Positions 1-12,118 of a stretch of 64,000 nt of DNA are shown here, piece after piece. The translations under genes and the position numbers were made by a program. The notes beneath the pieces are model-generated. The model saw nothing but the letters and a program-made list of their open reading frames with translations. It was not told where the DNA came from and did no database searches. Origin of the DNA: Antedon mediterranea (taxonomy: Eukaryota; Echinodermata; Crinoidea; Comatulida; Antedonidae); NCBI RefSeq assembly GCF_964355755.1, contig NC_092679.1, positions 7,440,001 through 7,504,000 on the forward strand, given 5' to 3'. Each line of letters starts with the position of its first letter. Positions within the stretch are counted from its first letter, which is position 1.

Positions 1-46
1 TGTCCCAAAAGAAGGGTTTTATTGTAGTATAAAATGTGTGTCATAC

Positions 47-3000
47 CTGAAGCATTAGGATGTCTCTATCATAAGTTTCAATTTGAAACCTTACACTGTT
101 GTAGTTATAAAGCTGAAAAAAAAATGAATGCTAGATCAACATATCAATCATAAAGCATGTTAATTAATTGGATACTAGATGTTAACTGTTAGACTATGTA
201 TCATCAAGTCCAACAAACTCTCATTGTGTAAAATAGAGCCAACTTGAGCCAAATAAATGAGTCATCAAGAGCAAAATAATTAAAAGAAATCTTGGATTCA
301 TTCACAACCTTATTTGACATACAAAGATGTTACCTGATTGAGTAATGCATAGCCGTTACGCCGCCATTGACCTGCCTGACATTGTGCTTTTAAAACTTGG
401 ATTCTCAATGCATCTTCCATCAATTCCATTGGTGTAAGGGCTCCCTGAAAGACGGATATGACAATGTTTCTTTTATGTCCAGATTTTGTAAATAGCATGC
501 AATTTATAATTAGTATTTTTATTAATTTAATTCAAAAACAAATTGACATAATACTTTACATCTTTGATTGGTCAATATTTATTTTCTGGTAGTGTGGGAA
601 TTTCACTAGCAAAAATATTGTGATGTTACTATGGTTACCTACCATTGGTAAAAGGCCTTCTTTGTAGAAGTGTAAATTATATTTTCCAAGGTGTAGATGC
701 AAACCTGTAAGTTAACAATAAACTATAATATTATGATACACCCTCTACCAAAGTCAAGTATAAACTCATAAAAAAGTCATTAAAAAGTGAAATAACAGCT
801 TACTTACAAAGTCAACTATTATACAGATATTGACTGTTTAGAGGTTAAATATAAGATTTGACATCCCCGAGGGAATGATATTATGTTCGAGGGAATATAT
901 ATTTCCCGAAGCGCCAGCTGAGGGAAATATATATTCCCCGAGAACTTAATATCATTCCCGAGGGGATGCCAAATCTTATATTTAACCGATATAAAAGGCA
1001 ATATCTGTTATATTATATAGCCAAGAACAAGTCTGCTGCTGGGTTGGGTGAAGCTAGGCTAGGCCTCCTATAGCCTATAGTATTTGTATTGTATTTAAAC
1101 AAGCCTGCCTAGACACTTTACCTTGCGAAGAATAATATACAGATAATTACTAATTAATGATTCCTTGGCAATAAAATATTCACTTAGGCCTAGGTCGTTT
1201 AAATTAACAGAAGAATTTCCATCAATAAGCCTATTAATAATAATATTATAATCAGGTAGGCCGAATAAACAATTCGTCTTCTTCTCTTCTTCGAGGAGCC
1301 GAATCACCGGATGTTCAGCGCGTACTAGTTACTAGGTTACTACCGTGAGTATTGACCAATCACAAACGGTGTTTCATCACATTTAGGGTGGACTAATAAC
1401 AAATGAGGGCGCTATGTATGCATAGTTTAAATAGTTTAGATGATTAATTTCTTCAAGCAAGCTACGTGGCGCAGCGGTTGAAGCGTTGTCTTGCGATGGA
1501 GTGACAATTCCACCCGAGTTCAAGATCGAGTAGATGACTTTTGTTTATTTATCGGCAACGCGAGTGTTGGCACACGAAAATTACACAGTCAATATCATCG
1601 TACTCGAGAATCTATATGTTTAATGACAGGGGACACGATAATTACGCGAAAATTACACAGTCAATATCATCGTTCTCGAGGATATATACGATTTACGATC
1701 CTCGCAGCGGTAGTCATGTGATGCAGTTTCAACCAATCACGTTCGCGTATTTACATAGGCTATGTAATATAAACTCATAACAAATAGTTAACATAACAAA
1801 AGCGAAATCACAGTTTACATTCTTTTTTAATGTACAAAGAATATCCTAAGGCTCTGTCTACACTATCAAACTAGATTGAACAAAAAGTGTGATGTGCCCA
1901 AATACAGTAGTGATATGACATCATTGTGTCCATATATGGGCACATCAAATTTATTTGTCACAGAAAGTTTGATAGTGTGGACAGAGCTTAATAATATATA
2001 GAGCATGTTACCTGCCAGTAGTCTTGTAATTGGTACATGAATTGAGATAGATTGTGAGGAGACATCATACTTAATACAGGACACTGAATGACCACAAACT
2101 ACAAATCAAAGACATTAGGAGTAAACTTATTGGATTTCTAAATGAAGATACTTTAACAATTTAAAAAATGTAAAAATCAATGAGAAAGTTATTACCTTCT
2201 TTGTTGTCAAATTTGACTGGTTTTGCTTTCTTTGCTTCTCTCAGTTTCATCATAACCATTCGGTAAGCTCTTATTAATAAACTTTGCTATAAAGAAAAAC
2301 ATAATATGTCTGTAGGTTTAAACAAGCTACATTGAAATAATTAAAGTGGGCTGAATTACTGACTTTAAAACATGTCGGGAGTTTAAATTCGTAAACTGCA
2401 CTGTGGCTTCAAATATTTGGGGACAAAATCATAAAGCTATCTTAATGTGATCAGAGGCAGTTAACAAATGTGGAGAGTGCTTCCACTGTGAAGAAGTACT
2501 ATTATATGCAACTTGTTTGATTGGGCAGGGATGATGTAATGTCTATAAATAGTTTTCTTTGTTTACTTACATCAGATCCAATCCATTCCATAAGGAGGCT
2601 GACGCAAGGTTCTAAACGTGTTTGAATATGAAATGCTGTCTCCCATTCTGGCTCAATCTCAATGTGATGATCAGTTTGCCGTGAAACACTGTCCATATCC
2701 TAAAAAACAACATTTTAAACAATACCATGAAAGCCCCAGTAGTCTAATTAGTTAGGACATCTGCATACCAAGCAGAAAATTCAGAGTTTGAATCTCGGTT
2801 GGGCCGACTTTTTCTCATTCTCGCAGATTTCCTCATCTTTATCATTTCAAATTATACATACATATACATCAACTTGATCTTCGTTTGTGCATGTGTACAA
2901 AAATGATGGTTGTTATTGTAACGTACGAAGCCGAGGGGGTTAAAGATTCACAATCCAATAACGTGCCTTTCAAGTATTTTTTTGGTGTAAATTATTCATT

Positions 3001-6000
3001 TTAATGCAACCTTTATATGATAAAGTTTAGGTTTGATACATTATCCCTTTTAAGAAAAATGTACCATACACTAAATATTGTGCAATAATTGTATATTTAT
3101 TCATGAGCTATTTTGAAGAAAAAAGAAGAACGCATAAAAGGAAAACAAATGTATTATTAGATACGATTCTTTCTGGAAAGCTTAACATATCTCAATTATA
3201 TAAACACAAACTTGTTGATAAATTGAAATTTAAGAAAGAAGAAAATGTGTACTCATTAGAGTGCAAGAAAATCTTGCACTGAAGAAGCTACCATTTTGGT
3301 AGTAGGGTGTTTTAATTAACTTACTTGTATGAGTTGCATAACCTTCAGCATAGACTGTAATCCTTCAATTACCCCATGCTTCACTGGTTCAGTCCATTCA
3401 TCAGGCTTACATGTCAACACGTATCTAAAAAAATGTATGTATTTATGCTTCAATAACATAGATAATGTCAAACATTAATTTGGATATTCCGTTTTGCTAT
3501 TTCTGATTACAAAGTATAAGGGTTAGCTGGCTCATTTGAGTTTGTTTAAGCAGCCCAACATTTTTCATTCATATTTATGTTCTATTCTAAAATTGAGATG
3601 GTATATTTAACACTATGGCCAGTCCCTATTGAGGCGACAAATTTATTGAAGGGACACTCTATTTAGGACACACTTGTTGGGGTCACAAAGTAGTAGTAAT
3701 AGTAAATAAAAAACCCCATACTTCAAATCAATCAATGTATAAAGAAGACGGCGGAGTCCAGCATTACTTCCCCTCTCAAAGTTTAACTTTCCATCTAAAA
3801 ACACAAATTAAACAATTGATATGTAGTTTATACCAATCTTTCCAAAATATCAAATACATGTTAACAGTAGTACTAAGGAACATTATATTCTAAGCTGTGT
3901 TATTCATTACATAGTGTCATAGTATGACGATGATGTATGATGATAATAATGATATGATGATAATCATCATGATGATGATGATAATTATGAAGATGATAAT
4001 GATGATAATAATAATGGAGATGATGATAATGATGATAATAATGAAGATGATGATAATGATGATGATAATTATGATGATGATGATGATAATAATGATGATG
4101 ATGATGATGATAATGATGATGATAATGATGATGATAATGATAATAATAATTATGATAATGATGGTAATGGTGATTGAAACTTTGTATCTATGGATAATTA
4201 CCTTTGACATGATATTTACTAGTATATTCATAGAAAGTGTCTAAGATCTTAGCCATCAGATTGTGTTCTGCCACTAAGAATCTTGACTGAAAAAAAGAAA
4301 ACAAAAGTGTTTAATGTCTGAAACAGCCAAGTCGATTAAAGACCCTTAGCAGTACCAACTATTATGCTCGTGCGTAAATATGCGCTAGCGTATCTCTTAG
4401 CGTTAAATCTGATGTAAACATTATACGCAGCAGCTCTGCCTGTTGTTTTTATCTGTTTCTAAGTAACTGCATTCATTTTTATAAATGCTTAGTGCTTCGC
4501 CCCTAGACCCCGACCGGGGGATCTTGGCTTTGTCTTTGCGTGACATATTGAATGCAATATAAATAATAAACTTATACTGTAGTCACTGTTACACAACAAA
4601 AGTGAAAAAAAAAAATCTGCAATGCAAATGGTGCTAGTTTTTTATGTACATTCATATATTTACAATATATAAGATACTTTTTATTAATCATTCATAGTGT
4701 TCCCACCTCCTGATAAGATATTTTATATAGCCATTTTAGATATACTGATGTATATACTACACTGTATTGTAAACATTCTTATATGCATTGGTACTTTATT
4801 TACTATAACCTTGAATATTCTAAATTCAAGGAAATAATGGAAAAAAAAGAGAGTAATATGTCAATATGTATTTGTAATAATTATGATGAACGAATAAATG
4901 TGGTAGATTACACCACAAAAGAGAAAAAAAAACGTATACTGTAGTCAATTGTTTTTATGGATACTTATTTCATTTTATGTATAGTATAAAAATTGTGTCA
5001 TCTCCAATAATACATTGTACTGTAGGTGTATACAAATATAAACAGTGTTATTGTTATAAAATGATAGTGGCAATATGAGGTACAATTACCTGTTTACTTA
5101 GATATTGACTTACCACAGATGGAACTGTATACATCTGCACTGACAGAGAAACAATGGACATATTGTGATCATGATCGTCTAAAATGAAGTCAAATTGCGC
5201 CTCTTTGTAATGCTAGAAAACAACAAGTATTAAATAAAATCAACTCAAAACCCTATTGTAAAATCAGAGGCTATCATACATTTATTGAGTGCCTCTCTGT
5301 AATGCTAGAAAACAAGTACAAGTATATTGTGAAATCAGTTACACTTATTGAGAAAGAAATCAAACAAACAACAATATATTTATTATTACAAAACCTGTAT
5401 TAGTCAATCTGATTTTGAAATGAGTAATCGGTACAATTGTGTCAGATAAAGGGTAAAGTTTAATTACTCATTGTAAAACCCAAAGTTACTTACTTTAGTA
5501 AACAAAACAGCAAATTGTTTTTTGTACTCTAGGTCCATTAGTAAGCTCCCCATAAACAGTTGATGCCAACCAATACGTGCACCTTTCATAATAAACAAGA
5601 ATTACATTTTATATTAGAACTAAACTATAACATCTGACCAAAAACAATGGACAGTGGTGGATGAAATGACCATTCCAGCTAAATGTTTACCTAGCACCTA
5701 TCTACCTGTATATTATGTGTCCATTTCTATACAGTTTACCCAGATTAAATTTGTGTTCATTACAAAATAACATTCAACAAATATGAGTTGTTTTTTGCCT
5801 AGATTGGCTATTGTTAACCCTCTTATTCAACGTTGTTTCTTTTTTCATTCAATTGAGTGACTTGATTCTCTATTGTAATGTTGTGTAATAGTACCTTTCC
5901 ATAACTTGGAATCAATAAGTATGATTTTCTCTGTAACTGACTGATTATCATCTTGCATCGGTTGAAGAGCAACTTGACATAGGATCAAGCGTAATCCATC

Positions 6001-9000
6001 TACAGTACAAATAAAGTTGTATTGTTTCACAAAATACAATATAATAAAACAGAACATAAATTAATAATACAATTGTGTGAGGAGGACGCATTAAGCCAAG
6101 GCTTTAAGTTTGGCCCTCCAGATAAATAAATATATATTTAATTTAAGTGAGAAAAAAAAACACTTTTGTCAAATTGAAAAAATAAAATTAAACAAAAAGG
6201 CACAATAAAGGGAAAAAAGAAACAGTCTTAAGGTAAATACCAATGTTCTAAATAGTTTGAAATAAGTATTTGCTTGTATTTTTTTTAAATGAATTTATGA
6301 TTGGTATTGCTTTTAGATTGAGCGGTAAGTTATTCTATATATAAGGTCCATTGTAAATAAAAGGCCTTTTAAAAAAGTCCCGTTAATAATTCTAAGTTGG
6401 CTGTCTAAATATCTTACCTTAAACTAGGATTTATGAATTTATCTAGAAAATAATTTTAAGTACAAATTCTGGGACAATAAAAAATCTCTAATATTTAGAG
6501 AGTCTGCACTGCTCAATGTAATTTACCCATGTGATGCATAAAGCAAAGAAAATAACAATAATTATAATCAGACATCAGCAAGTAAAAATATCACAAGGCG
6601 GTTTCTTGTTCACTTTTTTTCTGGTTAATTGTGTAGTATATATATATCATGATTTGATAACAGTAAACCCTACCTGAGACAGTGATAAGTTGAGTGAGCC
6701 ATTCCAGTAACCTTAAAGCAAAGGTCTGGTGAGCTACGATGGCGTAGTGCATTACACTCACTTTCAGTGGCTTTGTTCCTGTCCTGTTTGTATTCTTTAT
6801 AATAATTCCTTTGGCTTTTTTACAATTGTCTTCTTTGCCAAGACGGACCTGGCTTCGTCCCTGAAAAAAAAAAGCATAAATGTGTGTCCAAGCCATTACT
6901 GAGTGTCCGTGAATAAATAAAGCTTTTAACCAATAAGGGGAGATGTGTCATCTCCATGTATGGAATGGAATAAGGTATAACCAAGGCATTCTAACAACAG
7001 GACACTGAGCTCTCCTTGCCAAGATATGAACTCGTCCTTTGATCTTATGTCTGGTTGCGACATATACCAACAGTTCCATACCATGTAAATATTCTTTGCA
7101 GTGGCGCGCGGTGTTTGCGTCGCAGCCACAGATAAACCCTTTAATCTCCGGAGCTCAGCATCCTGTTGTTAGATTGCCTTGGTATTATCCTTACCTCGCG
7201 ATCAACTTTGGTAGCATATCCAATGGCCTGCTTTTCAGTACAACTTACAGCTTTCTTTAACGTTTCAATCACCTGCTCATATGTATGCACTTCGTCGTTA
7301 AATAACATTGTACAAAAAATCTCCTCCAAACGCCTACAAAAACAATTAATTACACCATTTTTATAACAATGATTTTGATTTATTTTACTAGTTTTGTATT
7401 AATTTTTTTTAATTATGTAATTTAATGACAAATTAGTCTATTTCATGGTCCTTTAACTTGTGCATGTACAAATTCTGAGAGAACAAAATTAGGCCTACTA
7501 ATAATTATTGTAGAATATATTTTATAAAACTCTTTTTAAGTAACCAATTTTGAATATTATATGCAGGCCCCTGAAAGACTTACTCATGATTTAATTGCTG
7601 TGGAAGACTGCCTTCAATATCCATAGTCAACACATCAAAACAATATCTAAATATGATAGAGAATAAGGTTCTTGTGCATTTCTGCATATCTACAGGTATT
7701 CTCTCCAAAGGGTCCTACAATAAGAACACAATTTATGTTTATTAAAATGACACATTTATTTCCCAATGATAACGTTACATATATTTCTTCTTTAATTTGC
7801 AAATGTGCACTTTAAAGAACCTAGTACATCTTTTGAGACGAGTAGGGGGGGTTCCCTGGTGTACTAGTAGTTTACACACAGTAACTGATCATAACAGGGC
7901 CCTCTGGGAAACCAATCTTTATATTACACAATATTATAAAGAAATAATAATAAATAAAAATTGAATGCAATCATTAAATATTTATTATATATGAATGCAA
8001 TATACAAACATTAATATTTAAAATGTACCTCATTAGCTGGTGATGAGTCTACTTTATGTATATCACAAGCAATGTCTGTCTTCCATGCTTCAGTGTCACC
8101 ACAATCACAGTATCCACCTCCGGACGAGCTTGTCATCTGAAATACATACAATAATATATAAACATTCTTTGATGTACAAATTAAATTCTCCTCAGGATGT
8201 AAATCCTGTTTTTATGGATTTAGAAGGCTACACCTTGTATGATACAAAATTGTTCGTATTTGTGTGTATTTGTTATTTTATGGTATCAAAATAAATCAAA
8301 TCCCTAACATTGGTCTAAAGAATAGTGTTGGATACACAATCTTAACTTTTTTTAAATTAGAACAATTTGGTGGTTTTCCTCTACTTGTAGAGGTTTTTAT
8401 AGTTACCAGGTTGTTTACTGACTTAGCCCTAACTTAAACTTTACCATTACAGTATTGTTATGAGGATATCTGAAATAAACACAGCAGCTAATCATTTTGT
8501 GTTTTATTCTGATTTTAAAAGTATAAATGAAAAAAAACCTTTATTTTGTGATAAAAAGCTACTTCTATATGATCCAATATAATGTCAAGTTTGTAAGATG
8601 ATATCGGTACTTACATTTCCAGAGAACTTGACGTTTCGCCTACTAACAGCAAGGCATAATCATAAGTGAATACGTTCTGGTGACGTAGCGGTGACGTTAC
8701 GGTGACACGGTTGAAAGGAGCCATTGTGAAGTTTACCACTTGGTGTTATCCAAGCGGGATGTGCGGGGGTCGGTCTCTTTACGTTTTAGAATGTTATCGT
8801 AAATGTGCAATAGTTCATATGCTCCTTCATCTAATATTCATATTAGATACATATAAGATTACACCCTAATAATATGAATAGAGATGAAGGAGCATATGAA
8901 CTATCGCACATTTACGATAACATTATAAAACGTATAACACCAAGCGGTAAACTTCACAATGGCTCCTTTCAACCGTGTCACCGTAACGTCACCGCTACGT

Positions 9001-12000
9001 CACCAGAACGTATTCACTTATGATTATGCCTTGCTGTTAGTAGGCGAAACGTCAAGTTCTCTGGAAATGTAAGTACCGATATCATCTTACAAACTTGACA
9101 TTATATTGGATCATATAGAAGTAACTTTTTATCACATTATATTATCAGATCCAAATGAACTTATTTAACAAACCCTGTATTTGTGATTCTTATGTCTGCT
9201 GTTCTGAAAGCAAGTTACACACAAACAACAAGTAGGATCCATTGCACATTCCCTATGGAAAAACAAATGTAAAGTTACATTATTTTAATTTTATAATACT
9301 TAGAGGAAGGGGAGTGTATCCAGAGTTATTCTACCATAATATAATAATAATGATAAAAAAGACAATAGGAATTGGCTAAAACATTATTGCCTGTTTCTCT
9401 CACAGCAAATTGCTCTCTGAATAAAACAATACATCTTAATATAATAACAGGGTTGTATTATACTACTGTGGAGTAGCTTTGCGTCAGGGAGTTGAGTAAT
9501 TAGTTAGATGTTTTTGCCCTACATCTGACCAATTACTCAACTCCCTGACGCAAAGCTACTCCACAGTAGTTTAATACAATTACAACCCTGTTGGTGCAGT
9601 ACCCGCTGCTTACTTGGGCTCTAATCTAACCACTAGCCATCAGCGCAAGCTCGGTGGTATGAACGCCAGGCTACTGATCTGGAGGTCGTGGGTTCGAGTC
9701 CCACCCCAGAATTACTTAGTATGAAGTACAAATTACGTCAGAGTAGGGCAAAAACATCTGACCAAAACACTATATTATTGACAGCAATAGTGTTTCAAAT
9801 CGTATCTTCTCTATACAAAATTATAGAACTGCAGATTTCAATACCTGCACGAGTAAATAGACTCGCCACACTTGAAGACTTTTCCACACATTTGTGGAGG
9901 TTTACTTTTCTGTTTCAGCTGCTCAAACATAACGTTTGGTTCCCCATTGCAGATGAACCACTCAAGAGGGGTTAAAAGCTCCTCTTTCAGAATCTGATTT
10001 TCTTTTTCATTGTCAAGTTCTCCGGATGTGAAGACTTCTGGAACCATGAATTTCCAGTAGCTGAAAATGGTCTCTTGTAATTCTTCCTCGGTTGTCAGGC
10101 AAAACCGAATTTTCTAATAAAAAAAACAAAGTAGTAATGTTTTGCTTCCCATGTACAACAAGTTCCATTTTCAACATTTATTGGTAGTGTTTTAAGTGAT
10201 TTATAAAGTACTGTTCATAAACGGCAATTGTGCTTGTAAAATTATTATTTTATCAAAATGATCTTCTACTTCTAGAACGAAAGTAATGGCATGGCACCAT
10301 TACATATGACTGTCACTATATTGGTATGCATTGTTCACCGTACCCATAGAAAACACATGTCTTTGATGATAATCATTCATCACAAAAACAAAGGAATTAT
10401 TTGTTAAAACATTTTTTTTATTTTATTCCTTCCAGCAGACAACAGAACACAAAAACAAACATGATGCAAAAAAAAAAAGGAAGTGGAGAGCTGAGGAAAG
10501 GTAAGAGCAGTTATGGATAATGCCAATAAATGGTATGAGGGCAACAGACTCAGTATAAACCTAGAGAAAACAAAAGTTATGTTAATTCGAGGGCAACGTT
10601 CTAGCCCAGATGGTGATATTAATATTTTCTTGGTGGTAAAATGGTAAAAAGCTTGACAATTCTAAGCACACTCGATATCTAGGTGTAGAAATTGACGAAC
10701 ATTTAACGTGGAACCATCATGTTAGGAATCTGTGTAAGTCACTTGGACACAAAATTACAATTTTTAACAAAGTAAGTAGATTTCTAAACAAAAGCCTTCT
10801 AGAAAAAATATAAGTAAAATATTTAGGTTTAAAAAACAAGCGGCCAGAATAATTACAAAGAACCACGACTTCATAAACAGTAGGGGTGAAAACATAGTTA
10901 AACAATTATCTTGGCAAAGTTTTGAGCAGAGAAGAAATTACTCCCTTGCTACCCTTGTGTATAAGTGTGTTCGTGGTGCTGCACCAGATAGACTTTGTAA
11001 TGAAATCGAGATGGTAATAGACAGACATAGATAACACGAGAGCTTCTGAGACATTAAATGTTGTTCCTCCGATACCAAACACGAATAAAATGAAAGAACA
11101 ATCTGAATCACTGAGGGTAGCAGGGGCAAACATATGGAATAACATACATTGTTACATTCAAAATTCAGTCTCTATTAATGCGTTCAAATCGAGTTATAAA
11201 AACACATTTTTTATCTAGGGAAATACTTTAAAACATTTTAAATCTGTTCAATGTATTTTTTATGTGGTGTATTCTTTTTATGAACATCTTTGTTAACTTG
11301 GATTTTTAATCATAATTTTGTATTTTTAATGTATGGTTCTTAAAGTTTAGTATTATTTTAGACTGTTTAATTTTAACATTTTTACTATTTTAAAGAAACT
11401 ATGTATTATATAATTTTATGAACATCTTTGTTAACTTAGATTTTTAATCATAATTTTGTATTTTTAATGTATGGTTTTCACATTTTAGTATTATTTTAGA
11501 CTGCTTAATTTTAACATTTTTTACTATTTTTAAGAAACGATGTATTATATAATCATGTATGTTGTTAGGTTTTATCCTGGACCTTTTGAAAAACAACAAT
11601 GTCCCCTTTGTGGGACAACGTTGATATTGTCATCCAGTAGAAATATGTTTATAAATAAATAAGCAGTATAATAACCACTATCACCGGGCATGGTGTGCCA
11701 CTCCACTTACAGTACATCAAATAAGTATATTTAATATTACAAATATTAACATTAAAATATAGAAATATGTTTATATACAAAAAAACAAATATTATTATTA
11801 TTGCATTCTATTTCATCATCATATTAAATTATTTTACTGCATACTGCATGATATTGCTAGATCCCCAGTCGCATACATTGGGCAAGGTTTTTTTTAGTTT
11901 TAGGAGACGTAAATGACAACTTAGCGGACTTCTGGGAGGGAGGCTCAAACTCTCTCCTTCTGTGTATGTTTAGTAGGCTACTACACTAGGCCTAGGGCTA

Positions 12001-12118
12001 GGCCTAATAAGCCTACCACTACTAGGGCCTAGTACTAGCCTAGGTCTAGGCTAGGCCTAGGCCTAGGCCCTACTAGCTATAGGACTGTACTTACATTAGC
12101 CAAATCTACACGCTCCAT
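47..12118 (-). CDS. UBR1/UBR2: UBR1/UBR2-type N-recognin E3 ubiquitin ligase, N-terminal part (19 exons, partial)
   Basis: RING-type E3 that binds destabilising N-termini (N-degron pathway) and directs them to the proteasome, in cytosol and nucleus. Exons read on the minus strand: 12095-12118, 9845-10113, 9174-9252, 8029-8136, 7584-7714, 7195-7333, 6674-6860, 5895-5999, 5494-5582, 5114-5212, 4220-4286, 3722-3794, 3325-3424, 2571-2699, 2196-2286, 2012-2098, 643-704, 334-444, 47-112. All have AG/GT borders and join in one frame (2016 bp, 672 codons). Visible parts: UBR box (about residues 84-152), ClpS-like segment (about 210-305), then the helical region, with family-typical stretches such as DSKLWKG, RLLAG and [11 protein letters not shown]. 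The RING and C-terminal regions lie beyond the left edge. The first coding exon has only eight codons (MERVDLAN) and the N-terminus is shorter than in vertebrates, so the start is the least certain part. UBR1 and UBR2 cannot be told apart here; invertebrates usually have one co-orthologue. Confidence 0.93.
820..1012. mobile_element. Foldback (palindromic) MITE-like element in a UBR intron
   Basis: Long near-perfect inverted repeat: arms of about 65 bp (from about 843 and to about 987), with further pairing outward to cagatatt / aatatctg. The centre is GC-rich (gaagcgccagctga). No open reading frame of interest. Located between the UBR exons at 643-704 and 2012-2098. Confidence 0.75.
1461..1535 (+). 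mobile_element. tRNA-like SINE head
   Basis: Contains an A-box-like stretch (GTGGCGCAGCGGTTGAAGCG, 1467-1486) and, about 30 bp on, a B-box-like GAGTTCAAGATC. This fits the RNA polymerase III promoter of a degenerate tRNA-derived SINE. Confidence 0.5.
1570..1690 (+). repeat. About 72-bp direct duplication
   Basis: The segment starting gaaaattacacagtcaatat occurs at 1576 and again at 1648, each followed by a near-identical catcgt(a/t)ctcgag. Two copies inside a UBR intron. Open frames across it are by-products. Confidence 0.7.
1851..1987. mobile_element. MITE family T, complete copy
   Basis: 137 bp with terminal inverted repeats of about 21 bp: gctctgtctacactatcaaa at the left and its near-complement ending gtgtggacagagc at the right. 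Non-coding. Related copies are at 22191-22258 and 59922-60025. Confidence 0.75.
2733..2852 (+). mobile_element. SINE family A (tRNA-derived), copy 1
   Basis: Begins GCCCCAGTAGTCTAATTAG and has a cloverleaf-like head with a B-box-like region (GAGTTTGAATCTC), followed by a body that reads actttttctcattctcgcag. The same head and body are present in reverse at 36455-36573 and 36819-36937. In this copy the anticodon loop reads ATACCAA and the acceptor stem is imperfect, so it is a retroposed copy and not a working tRNA gene. Confidence 0.75.
3922..4165. repeat. GAT/AAT trinucleotide microsatellite
   Basis: About 240 bp of interrupted (gat)n/(aat)n in the UBR intron between exons 3722-3794 and 4220-4286. 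Open frames on both strands here are poly-Met/Ile artefacts. Confidence 0.95.
5199..5370. repeat. 92-bp duplication covering a UBR splice acceptor
   Basis: The 5' end of UBR exon 5114-5212 with its acceptor (gcctctttgtaatgctag on the plus strand, from 5199) is repeated from 5291 with one change in that stretch. The rest of the copy is diverged. The second copy lies upstream in the intron on the minus strand and keeps an AG acceptor-like site. Confidence 0.65.
6674..7333 (-). other. ClpS-like N-domain exons of the UBR gene
   Basis: Exons 7195-7333 and 6674-6860 encode the segment with [15 protein letters not shown] followed by a helical stretch. This matches the ClpS-homologous N-domain of UBR1/UBR2, which recognises bulky hydrophobic (type-2) N-degrons. 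The NDEVHT core, typical of ClpS-fold proteins, is intact. The second exon continues into [20 protein letters not shown], a conserved UBR1/2 stretch. The preceding exon 7584-7714 is a divergent linker. Confidence 0.88.
7822..7920 (+). mobile_element. SINE family B fragment
   Basis: About 100 bp similar to the inner part of the minus-strand SINE at 62060-62357: shared blocks include gagacgagtaggggg, ctgatca and gggccctctggga. The tRNA-like head is absent. Confidence 0.6.
8029..9252 (-). other. UBR-box zinc-finger exons of the UBR gene
   Basis: Two exons (9174-9252 and 8029-8136), with the end of the exon at 9845-10113, encode the UBR box, the pocket for type-1 (basic) N-degrons. Visible Cys/His residues: C84, C97, C100, C106/C107, C109, C112, H118, H121, C134, C136, C149 and H152. 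The diagnostic [14 protein letters not shown] is intact, including the acidic residues after the Cys pair that contact the N-terminal amine in known UBR boxes. The intron between these exons carries a 590-bp foldback element and the one upstream a SINE-like composite, yet all splice borders are intact. Confidence 0.92.
8547..9136. mobile_element. 590-bp foldback element in a UBR intron
   Basis: Arms of at least 200 bp run inward from tgtgataaaaagctacttc (8547) and outward to its near-complement ending at 9136. They share blocks such as aacttgacgtttcgcctac. The centre (about 8840) is itself partly palindromic. Left-arm sequence at 8745-8785 (gcgggatgtgcgggggtcgg) has no partner, so one side carries a small insertion or deletion. 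No coding capacity. It ends 37 bp from the 5' splice site of UBR exon 9174-9252. Confidence 0.85.
9463..9790 (+). mobile_element. SINE family C composite with palindromised 5' part
   Basis: Positions 9463-9590 form a near-perfect palindrome (ctgtggagtagctttgcgtc near one end, its complement near the other). After this come a tRNA-like head with a strong B box (GTGGGTTCGAGTCCCACCCC, 9689-9708) and a body ending gtagggcaaaaacatctgac. A copy in the other orientation lies at 57885-58080 without the palindrome. Confidence 0.7.
10496..11663 (+). pseudogene. Decayed non-LTR retrotransposon 3' end (reverse transcriptase C-terminal part plus 3' UTR)
   Basis: Lies antisense inside UBR intron 1. The plus-strand frames from about 10500 read like the end of a LINE reverse transcriptase: a tryptophan, then [11 protein letters not shown], then [17 protein letters not shown]. 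This is followed by QAARIITK and [11 protein letters not shown], typical of the region after the RT thumb in Jockey/CR1/RTE-like elements. At least one frameshift (about 10625), several stops and a deletion near 10812 make it non-functional. The 5' portion (endonuclease, most of the RT) is missing, as in 5'-truncated LINE insertions. An A-rich end (aaataaataag) near 11655 marks the likely 3' end. The clade cannot be assigned by eye. Confidence 0.75.
11279..11554 (+). repeat. 138-bp tandem duplication in the LINE 3' tail
   Basis: Two near-identical copies with period 138 bp, each starting tatgaacatctttgttaac, lie in the untranslated tail of the retrotransposon remnant. They differ by a few substitutions. 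Confidence 0.8.
11975..12075. repeat. AGGCCTAG/TAGGCCTA-rich patch in UBR intron 1
   Basis: A stretch packed with palindromic TAGGCCTA-type octamers and their overlaps (for example at 12050-12067), within about 100 bp of the first coding exon. A similar patch lies in LRRC57 intron 1. It is low-complexity and does not look coding. Confidence 0.7.

Noticed and set aside
3917-4244. Overlapping open frames on both strands rich in Ile or Met
   Set aside because: Pure translation of the GAT/AAT microsatellite inside a UBR intron.
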